Below, piece after piece: positions 1 through 5,181 of a stretch of DNA of 6,006 bases. The translations under genes and the position numbers were made by a program. The stretch is from a bacterium (lineage in GTDB: Bacteria > Zixibacteria > MSB-5A5 > GN15 > FEB-12), in contig DAOVOW010000139.1 in the NCBI GenBank assembly GCA_030629485.1, positions 1 through 6,006 on the forward strand, in the 5' to 3' direction. Within the stretch, counting starts at the first letter, position 1, and each line of letters opens with the position of its first letter. The notes under the pieces are model-generated. The model was not told the DNA's origin, did not search any database, and was given only the letters and a program-made list of their open reading frames with translations.

Positions 1-126
1 AAGTACCTGGTGATACCTGCGGTTGTTTTGGCTGTGCTGGGTAGTTTCGTGCTGCCGTACTCCTTTGTCATACTCCTGCCGGTGACGGTCACCGCCTGCT
101 CGCTGATTCTGCTGGTCAAGGGTTAA
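1..126 (+). CDS. C-terminal end of a probable membrane protein (partial, 5' end outside window)
   Basis: Frame 1 is open from the first base to a TAA at 124-126 and encodes 41 residues. They form two hydrophobic stretches, roughly residues 2-17 and 22-38, separated by a short Pro-Tyr-Ser turn, and the protein ends in Leu-Val-Lys-Gly. This looks like the last two transmembrane helices of an integral membrane protein. The pattern (Ile-Pro followed by a Leu/Gly-rich helix, then Leu-Leu-Pro, a second helix and a basic-Gly end) resembles the paired helices of small LiaI/LiaF-like or DUF5668-type membrane domains, but this is only a resemblance. Nothing catalytic is visible and no function is proposed. 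The next gene begins 17 bases downstream, so the two could share a transcript. Confidence 0.55.
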   Translation, partial: KYLVIPAVVLAVLGSFVLPYSFVILLPVTVTACSLILLVKG

Positions 127-143
127 CCCGGATCGGTAACCAG

Positions 144-596
144 ATGGACGATAAAAAGACATGCATCAACTGTGGGCGACCGCTCTATCGGCAGCAGGGA
201 ATCTGGCTATGTGTCAAGTGCAACTCGCGTGATATCGACGCCGCCCGGATTTTCATCGAGGAAAAAGCGTCCGACGACAGCGTGTTTATCGAATGCCCCG
301 GGGCTACGTTGTATGAACCCGGCACGCACAATGTCATCGCTGGGGTGAAGTTCCACGACAATGACGACCCGTTCAAGGGATACAAGATAATCGACAAGCC
401 GGTGTACGCTCCCAACCATACCAAGAGACGACGGATCAAACGTGAGGCGCTGGGCCGCATCCGTCGCTGCCAGGCCTGTCAGGATTACACTGTCAGGATG
501 CAGCGTAAGGAGGGTCCGGATTTTTTCATCCCCTCATCGAAATTCCCCCACCGCACAAAACTGAAATCGGTCGAGCATGTGAGCTACGAGCCGTAG
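144..596 (+). CDS. Zinc-ribbon protein of unknown function, 150 aa
   Basis: I do not recognise this protein. Residues 7-26 carry CxxC-x12-CxxC (C7, C10, C23, C26), a typical treble-clef or zinc-ribbon metal site. The middle (about 35-90) is acidic to neutral and looks like a small beta-rich domain. Residues 94-108 are strongly basic (KRRRIKR and RIRR) and run directly into another CxxC pair (C109, C112) that has no second Cys pair after it; His136 could contribute if a metal is bound. Zinc site plus basic patch suggests nucleic-acid or ribosome contact, but that is inference. No signal peptide or membrane segment is seen, so it is probably cytoplasmic. The ATG at 144 has only a weak upstream GGAT (130-133). 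No better in-frame start keeps the first CxxC. It is separated from the downstream operon by 299 bases and shows no functional link to it. Confidence 0.75.
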   Translation: MDDKKTCINCGRPLYRQQGIWLCVKCNSRDIDAARIFIEEKASDDSVFIECPGATLYEPGTHNVIAGVKFHDNDDPFKGYKIIDKPVYAPNHTKRRRIKREALGRIRRCQACQDYTVRMQRKEGPDFFIPSSKFPHRTKLKSVEHVSYEP

Positions 597-695
597 GAGG
601 GCACAACTGGGTACCCCATCCTTCGGTGCCTGATGAAAAAGCTCTGCTCCTTTTATACGCGGGTGAGACAGGTAGGTTCTCACGGTAGCCGTTCT

Positions 696-810
696 AACAG
701 GCTGTTGAAAAACGCTGCAAACGTCATTGTGAGGTCGCCGCAGGCGCACGAGGACGTACGCCGACCACAGCCATAGTAATACCCTTCGCACTGCACCTCA
801 GGTGCCGACA
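696..810. repeat. Probable degenerate intergenic (MITE-like) repeat
   Basis: The block opens with AACAGGCTGTT (696-706), a perfect 5-bp inverted repeat around one G, followed by GAAAAA. At 723-734 is GTCATTGTGAGG. Near the other end (782-810) is a CCCTTCGC...CTCAGGTG.CGACA pattern. Together these look like a decayed copy of a widespread bacterial intergenic element that starts GTCATTCTGAGC/GTCATTGCGAGG and ends in roughly CTTCGC...CTCAGG.TGACA, often next to AACAGGCTGTTGAAAAA. The outer arms pair only partly here (CCTCA matches TGAGG, the rest is mismatched), so it is probably old and no longer mobile. The identification rests on remembered pattern similarity, and there is no second copy in the window to compare with. 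Confidence 0.4.
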
Positions 811-823
811 TGAGCACATCTAC

Positions 824-851
824 TTGCTTTGCTCAAGCGTTTTGCCTTAAT
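824..851 (+). promoter_or_regulatory. Weak candidate sigma70-type promoter for the operon
   Basis: TTGCTT (824-829) and CTTAAT (846-851) are separated by 16 bases and lie about 45 bases upstream of the first operon start. The -10 candidate matches TATAAT at four of six positions and the -35 candidate keeps the TTG. The fit is mediocre, and the organism's sigma factor preferences are unknown. The position, after the repeat and just before the first gene, is the main argument for it. Confidence 0.2.
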
Positions 852-895
852 TGAACCTGTAGTGCAATCCAGCACGCTGACAGGTGAGATGACGC

Positions 896-1441
896 ATGAA
901 GGAGATTACGTTTTTCGGTCGCGGTGGACAAGGCGCGGTGGTAGCGTCGGAGATCCTGGCCGAGGCATACTTCCGGCAGGGGTTCCAGGTGCAAAGCTTC
1001 CCGTCGTTTGGTGTCGAGCGACGCGGCGCCCCGGTGACGGCTTTTCTGCGCATCGACAAGGAGTTCATTTACCTGCGCAGTATGATCTATCAGGCCCAGG
1101 CGGCGCTGGTGTTTGCACCGGACATAGTGAATAGCCCCACTTTCAAGCCCTCGCTGAAACCGGACGCCATGCTGCTGATGAATGCGTCTGACAAACTCGA
1201 AAACCTGAATGGTTTCGACGTATCCTATATAGACGCGACATCGATTGCGTTGGAATGCGGTCTGGGCTCAGCCGCTCAACCATTGGTAAACACGGCCATG
1301 CTCGGAGCGTTTGCCAAGGTGGCCGGTGATCTTGAACTCGACCACTTGCTGGCAGCGGTCGAAAGCAAAGCGCCGCAGAAGACAGAGAAGAATATTGCGG
1401 CGGTGAAGAAAGCGTACGACGCGGTGAACCGTTTTGAGTAA
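896..1441 (+). CDS. porG: 2-oxoacid:acceptor oxidoreductase, gamma subunit (PorG-type)
   Basis: This is the gamma subunit of a thiamine diphosphate-dependent 2-oxoacid:ferredoxin oxidoreductase. In the family the gamma domain helps bind CoA during conversion of a 2-oxoacid and CoA to acyl-CoA and CO2. At 181 residues it has the usual length. The N-terminus carries the family signature GRGGQGAVVASEILAEA (residues 8-24), followed by SFGVERRGAPV (about 37-47), both highly typical of PorG/KorC-type subunits. No membrane segment or metal motif is present, so it is cytoplasmic. The ATG at 896 is preceded by AGGTGAG (882-888) with a 7-nt spacer, which makes the start secure; an ATG at 889 is out of frame. 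The stop overlaps the next gene by 8 bases. Substrate cannot be read from this subunit alone; the alpha and beta partners downstream favour pyruvate. Confidence 0.93.
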   Translation: MKEITFFGRGGQGAVVASEILAEAYFRQGFQVQSFPSFGVERRGAPVTAFLRIDKEFIYLRSMIYQAQAALVFAPDIVNSPTFKPSLKPDAMLLMNASDKLENLNGFDVSYIDATSIALECGLGSAAQPLVNTAMLGAFAKVAGDLELDHLLAAVESKAPQKTEKNIAAVKKAYDAVNRFE

Positions 1442-3083
1442 GTTTGTTGTTTTCAAATCGCTCGATGAGATGCCGGAGTTGCCGGTCAGCCTGGCCAGGA
1501 TGTCCTGGAATAAAACCGGCTCGTGGCGTTCCAGTACGCCCGGTCATCGCGGCAAGCTACCGCCGTGCAATTTCAACTGCCCGGCTGGTGAAAACATTCG
1601 CGGCTATCTCGACCTGATGAAAAAGGATCAGATTGCTGAAGCCTTCGAGTTGCTGACTCAGAAGAACCCACTACCGGCGGTGTGCGGACGAGTTTGCTAC
1701 CATCCCTGTCAGACCGATTGCAACCGCCACAGCTTCGATACCGAACTGCAGATTCGTGCGGTGGAGATGCTGATCGGGGATTGGGGCGTTCAGAACAAAC
1801 TCCGGGTGAGGCTACCAGAAACGGGCGCTAAGAAGGTGGCTGTTATCGGCGCCGGTCCGGCCGGACTGGCGGCGGCTCACTACTTGCGGCGTGACGGCGT
1901 GAACGTGGTCATGTACGATGAGAACCATCACCCCGGCGGTATCCTGCACTATGGTATCCCCACCTACCGGCTCGACAAAGAGATTCTCCAGGCCGAACTG
2001 AAACGTGTCCTGGACGGCGTTGACTTCAAAGCCAACATGCGCCTCGGGTCCGATTTCGACCTGGGAACACTAAACCACTTCGATGCTGTGTTCCTCGCTA
2101 CCGGGGCGCACGTATCCAAGAGTATGCGAATCGATGGTGGGGACCTGGCCGGAGTCGAATCCGGTCTGGATTTTCTGAAGCGTGTTAACTCCGGTCAAAA
2201 AGTCAGACTTGACAACAAGCAGGTGGTGGTGATCGGTGGCGGCAACACCGCCTGCGACGTCGCGCGTACTGCTTACCGGCTGGGCGCCGGCGTTACGGTT
2301 GCGTACCGACGCACCGAGAACGAAATGCCGGCTTTTGCCGAAGAGGTCGAACAGTTGAAAGCGGAACCTATCGAACTGGAATTCCTTGTTGCTCCAGCAA
2401 GAATACAGCAAGAGACTGACGGACGACTGAAAGTGATTTGTCACCGTATGGAACTGGGCGAACCGGATCCTGATGGCCGTCGTCGTCCGATGGTGATTGA
2501 CGGCACTGACTTCACCATGACGGCGGACGTTGTCTTTGCTGCTATCGGTGAAGACCCGGACCTGGATATTGCGCCCGGACTGACATATGCGTCGGACGGC
2601 ACTCTCGACCTCTCGCAGATAGATCAACGAATTCGCGACAAGCTGTTCCTCGGCGGCGACATTCTCCCCAATCCGCGAACAGTGCCGCACGCGGTCGCTT
2701 CCGGGCGGGTAGCAGCAGAAGAGATTGCAGCATTCCTCAAAGGCGTGCCGTATGAACGCCCGGAGAAGCCGGCTGAGATGGCCGGACCCGAAGATATCAA
2801 CTTCAGCTACTTCGCACGGATCAACATAGCCAAACGCGCAGCATCGTCGGACGGCACTGAGGGTGTGTTGGATGAGGCGGGTGCGATTGATGAAGCCAAC
2901 CGCTGTATGTCGTGCGGCGTTTGTTTTGAATGTGACACCTGCTACGATTTCTGTCCCGACCTGGCCATAGTGCGCACCCCCGGCGGTTACCAAGCCAATC
3001 TCGACTACTGCAAAGGCTGCGGCATCTGCGCTCGTGAATGTCCCAGTGGCACCCTGGGGATGCAGGGAGGACAGGTAGCATGA
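1434..3083 (+). CDS. GltD-like FAD/NAD(P)H oxidoreductase fused to a C-terminal 2[4Fe-4S] ferredoxin domain
   Basis: This 549-residue flavoprotein resembles the glutamate synthase small subunit and NfnB family but sits inside a 2-oxoacid oxidoreductase operon. Visible in order: an N-terminal Fe-S region (C45, C49, C84, C88, C92, C96), an FAD-binding GAGPAG (139-144), the GGILHYGIP segment (168-176), LATG (221-224), an NAD(P)-binding VIGGGNTA (266-273), YRRTENEMPA (291-300), and the second FAD segment GGD followed by TVPHAVASGR (407-425). After a linker comes a ferredoxin domain with two standard CxxCxxCxxxCP motifs (C497/C500/C503/C507 and C526/C529/C532/C536) and an extra CxxC just before (C491, C494). 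It probably shuttles electrons between the oxidoreductase and NAD(P)(H), replacing a separate delta subunit; this is inference from the fusion and the context. The start is TTG at 1434 with GGTGA (1423-1427) upstream. It keeps the WNKTGSWR segment (25-32) before the first cysteines, which I believe is conserved in relatives. ATG at 1470 is an alternative. Glutamate synthase is unlikely since no large subunit is nearby. Confidence 0.9.
   Translation: MSKFVVFKSLDEMPELPVSLARMSWNKTGSWRSSTPGHRGKLPPCNFNCPAGENIRGYLDLMKKDQIAEAFELLTQKNPLPAVCGRVCYHPCQTDCNRHSFDTELQIRAVEMLIGDWGVQNKLRVRLPETGAKKVAVIGAGPAGLAAAHYLRRDGVNVVMYDENHHPGGILHYGIPTYRLDKEILQAELKRVLDGVDFKANMRLGSDFDLGTLNHFDAVFLATGAHVSKSMRIDGGDLAGVESGLDFLKRVNSGQKVRLDNKQVVVIGGGNTACDVARTAYRLGAGVTVAYRRTENEMPAFAEEVEQLKAEPIELEFLVAPARIQQETDGRLKVICHRMELGEPDPDGRRRPMVIDGTDFTMTADVVFAAIGEDPDLDIAPGLTYASDGTLDLSQIDQRIRDKLFLGGDILPNPRTVPHAVASGRVAAEEIAAFLKGVPYERPEKPAEMAGPEDINFSYFARINIAKRAASSDGTEGVLDEAGAIDEANRCMSCGVCFECDTCYDFCPDLAIVRTPGGYQANLDYCKGCGICARECPSGTLGMQGGQVA
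3064..3070 (+). promoter_or_regulatory. Ribosome binding site that fixes the alpha-subunit start
   Basis: AGGGAGG lies 9 nt before the ATG at 3080. An upstream in-frame ATG at 3038 would add 14 residues (MSQWHPGDAGRTGS) that do not resemble the family N-terminus and would lie wholly inside the preceding gene. The strong site and the ATGA stop-start overlap favour 3080. Confidence 0.8.
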
Positions 3084-4234
3084 ATCGTGTGATGTCCGGC
3101 AACGAGGCCGTGTCGCAGGCGGTCAAACTATCGCGCGTGCAGGTGATCTCCGCCTACCCGATCACACCGCAGACAAGTATCTCCGAAAAGCTCTCGGAAA
3201 TCTGCGGCTCGGGCGAGATGGACGCCAAGTTTGTCAAAGTCGAGTCGGAGCATTCGGCCATGGCGACGTTGATAGGGGCGTCATCGACCGGCGTGCGTAC
3301 TTTCACCGCCACTTCGTCGCAGGGGTTGGCTTTGATGCAGGAACTGTTGTTCTGGGTATCGGGCGCACGGCTGCCGGTTGTGATGGTCAACGTTAACCGC
3401 GCTATGGCGGCGCCCTGGACTATATGGTGTGACCAAACCGACTCTGTCTCCCAACGCGACACCGGCTGGCTTCAGTTTTACTGCTGGTCCAATCAGGAGA
3501 TACTCGACAGCGTCATCTGCGCCTTCAAGATTGCCGAAGAACTGCTGATCCCATGCATGGTTTGCCACGACGGATTCTTCATCTCTCACACCCACGAAGT
3601 AATAGACATACCAGAGCAGGAGCAGGTTGACACCTTTCTGTCGCCCCGCAAGGCCGAATACAAACTCGACACCAGTGATCCGCGGACGTTCTCCGGTGGC
3701 ACCATGCCGAATATGTTCATGGAGTTCCGCTACAAGGTGCAAGCAGCCTTTGAACGCGCACAAGGTGTCATCGACCAGACGTACAAACAGTTCGCACAGA
3801 CTTTTGGCCGCGATTACCGTGCCGTCGAAGCATACTATGCCGACGATGCTGAAATCCTGCTGATAGCATCCGGCTCTGCCGCCTCGACCGTCTATCATAC
3901 CGTGCGGCAAATGCGCGAGTCAGGCCGTAAGGTCGGTCTGCTGCGCCTCAGGCAGTTGCGTCCGCTACCTGTTGAGGGAGTGCTGAACCACTTGACGAAT
4001 GAAGCAACCATTGCCGTCATCGATCGCAACCTATCCCCCGGCACCGGCGGCGTTTTCACACAGGAGTTGAGAGCGGCGTTGCATCGCAATGGTGAGGACT
4101 GTTGCATTCACGAGTTTGTTGCCGGTCTGGGAGGTCGCGACATAACTGCTGCCGATATCGAGAAGATTTGCGATGATCTCGACAACAAGACAGCCGATCC
4201 GGCCGGCATCAACTGGGTAGGATTGAATCGGTGA
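3080..4234 (+). CDS. porA: 2-oxoacid:acceptor oxidoreductase, alpha subunit (pyruvate type, PorA)
   Basis: This 384-residue alpha subunit forms the catalytic heterodimer with the beta subunit encoded next; the alpha chain binds the pyrimidine end of thiamine diphosphate. Residues 25-32 are AYPITPQT, 54-60 are VESEHSA with the glutamates expected near the cofactor, and 68-81 cover the STGVRTFTATSSQG segment. Residues 106-134 begin NRAMAAPW and end RDTGWLQFY, a stretch typical of pyruvate- and 2-ketoisovalerate-type enzymes. The Thr in YPITP and the Arg in NRA correspond to positions known to contact pyruvate in pyruvate:ferredoxin oxidoreductase, so pyruvate is the best guess. The C-terminal third (about 256-384) is the usual transketolase-C-like domain, including LRLRQLRPLP (288-297). 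The ATG overlaps the previous stop as ATGA, suggesting translational coupling. No Fe-S motif is expected or seen. 2-Ketoisovalerate or another 2-oxoacid remains possible. Confidence 0.93.
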   Translation: MNRVMSGNEAVSQAVKLSRVQVISAYPITPQTSISEKLSEICGSGEMDAKFVKVESEHSAMATLIGASSTGVRTFTATSSQGLALMQELLFWVSGARLPVVMVNVNRAMAAPWTIWCDQTDSVSQRDTGWLQFYCWSNQEILDSVICAFKIAEELLIPCMVCHDGFFISHTHEVIDIPEQEQVDTFLSPRKAEYKLDTSDPRTFSGGTMPNMFMEFRYKVQAAFERAQGVIDQTYKQFAQTFGRDYRAVEAYYADDAEILLIASGSAASTVYHTVRQMRESGRKVGLLRLRQLRPLPVEGVLNHLTNEATIAVIDRNLSPGTGGVFTQELRAALHRNGEDCCIHEFVAGLGGRDITAADIEKICDDLDNKTADPAGINWVGLNR

Positions 4235-4268
4235 TAAATCACGTGCAACCATCAAACGGAGATCCGAG

Positions 4269-5168
4269 TTGAGCGATACACCGGATTACGACTTCTGCGC
4301 CAGCCACGATTTCTATGGCCACACCGCCTGTCCCGGCTGTGGCGAGAAGATATTATATAGACACGTGCTTGATGTGCTTGGCCCCGAGACGGTGGTGGTG
4401 GCTCCGGCCGGGTGCGCCGCCGTGACCGACGGTGTCTTTCCGCACTCGCTTTCACCGGTGCCTTATCTGCACGTAGCCTTCGGCGCCACCGCCTCGGCGG
4501 CCGCGGGCGTGCGCGCCGGACTGGACATGTCCGGCCGTGAAAACGTCACCGTCATGGCCTGGGCCGGTGATGGTGCCACTTTCGATATCGGTATGGGCGC
4601 GCTATCGGCTATCGCTGAGCGCAACGAAAACGTGCTCTATGTCTGCTACGATAACGAAGCATACATGAACACCGGCATGCAGCGAAGTTCCGCCACCCCA
4701 CGCGGCTGCTGGACAACAACGACCCCGGCCTCGCGTCTCAAGAGCGAACCGAAGAAAGATATCGACGCCATCATGGCGGCGCACCGCATTCCGTATGTCG
4801 CAACCGCGTCACCGGCCTTTCTTGATGACCTGAAAGCCAAGGTGGAGCGGGCCAAGGCAATCCGGGGATTACGCTTTATGCATCTGTTCTCTCCCTGCCC
4901 ACCGGGATGGAAATCCGACCCGGCCGACAGTATCACCATCGCCCGGCTGGCCGTCGAGTCAAACGTCTTTCCTCTTTATGAGGTGTACGAAGGCGAACGA
5001 CTTCGTTTGACCTATCAGTCATCGTCGGTTGCAGTGAGCGATTACCTCAAGCTGCAGGGACGATTCAAGTACATGTCGGAACAGGAAGCCGAAGATATGC
5101 AGAGCGCAGTCGAGCGCTCGTATGCCGCCTTGAAGTTACGTCACGAAAAATCAAAAGTGTGCTTATAA
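4269..5168 (+). CDS. porB: 2-oxoacid:acceptor oxidoreductase, beta subunit (PorB)
   Basis: This is the beta subunit, which binds the diphosphate end of thiamine diphosphate with Mg2+ and one [4Fe-4S] cluster. The protein has 299 residues, normal for the family. Cluster ligands are visible as C21, C24, C49 and C210; the C-x2-C-x24-C spacing equals that of the cluster ligands in Desulfovibrio africanus PFOR. The thiamine diphosphate motif runs from GDG (100-102) to YDNEAYMNTG (127-136), followed by QRSSATPRG (138-146), all characteristic of pyruvate-type beta chains. The start is a TTG at 4269 with GGAG (4258-4261) 7 nt upstream; no ATG or GTG in frame would retain the first cysteines. A 34-nt gap separates it from the alpha gene. 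The gene ends in tandem stops (TAA 5166-5168, TGA 5169-5171). With alpha and gamma it completes the catalytic core of the enzyme. Confidence 0.94.
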   Translation: MSDTPDYDFCASHDFYGHTACPGCGEKILYRHVLDVLGPETVVVAPAGCAAVTDGVFPHSLSPVPYLHVAFGATASAAAGVRAGLDMSGRENVTVMAWAGDGATFDIGMGALSAIAERNENVLYVCYDNEAYMNTGMQRSSATPRGCWTTTTPASRLKSEPKKDIDAIMAAHRIPYVATASPAFLDDLKAKVERAKAIRGLRFMHLFSPCPPGWKSDPADSITIARLAVESNVFPLYEVYEGERLRLTYQSSSVAVSDYLKLQGRFKYMSEQEAEDMQSAVERSYAALKLRHEKSKVCL

Positions 5169-5181
5169 TGAGGATATATCC

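Larger units (their letters stand above)
597..895. other. Non-coding stretch before the oxidoreductase operon
   Basis: This 299-base stretch contains no convincing gene on either strand and no tRNA-like structure. It holds a small inverted repeat (GTGAGA 663-668 / TCTCAC 678-683, 9-nt loop) without a following T-run, so it is a poor terminator. A repeat-like block follows at 696-810 (separate entry). A short alternative hairpin lies at 823-838 (CTTG/CAAG or GCTT/AAGC), followed by GTTTTGCC, and could be a weak terminator or part of the leader. A weak promoter candidate is given separately. Transcription of the downstream operon most likely begins here, because the gap is by far the longest in the window. 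Confidence 0.6.

Noticed and set aside
663..683. Hairpin considered as a terminator for the upstream genes
   Set aside because: The stem is only 6 bp with a 9-nt loop and there is no U-run after it, so intrinsic termination is not supported.
829..1134. Open frame on the plus strand overlapping the start of the gamma gene
   Set aside because: It is in a different frame from the clear PorG sequence, without a good ribosome binding site. The product is Arg/Gly-rich, typical of an out-of-frame reading.
2070..2993. Long open frame (307 codons) on the minus strand inside the flavoprotein gene
   Set aside because: It lies antisense to a gene with strong motifs throughout. Its translation has no recognisable domain and is rich in His, Arg and Cys scattered without pattern, as expected for an antisense shadow.
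3038..3079. Upstream ATG that would lengthen the alpha subunit by 14 residues
   Set aside because: The extension is unlike PorA N-termini and lies fully inside the previous gene, whereas ATG 3080 has AGGGAGG at good spacing and an ATGA overlap.
1434..3083. Glutamate synthase small subunit (gltD) as the function of the flavoprotein
   Set aside because: The fold is related, but there is no large subunit nearby, the N-terminal CxxC is missing, and the C-terminal ferredoxin domain and por neighbours point to the oxidoreductase complex.
3281..3910. Open frame (209 codons) on the minus strand inside the alpha-subunit gene
   Set aside because: It is antisense to the well-supported porA, with no family-like motif and no ribosome binding site worth noting.
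4231..4242. Palindrome GTGATAAATCAC across the alpha-gene stop codon, considered as an operator
   Set aside because: Only 5 bp per arm, within an operon junction, and no second copy near the likely promoter region. Chance is the simpler explanation.
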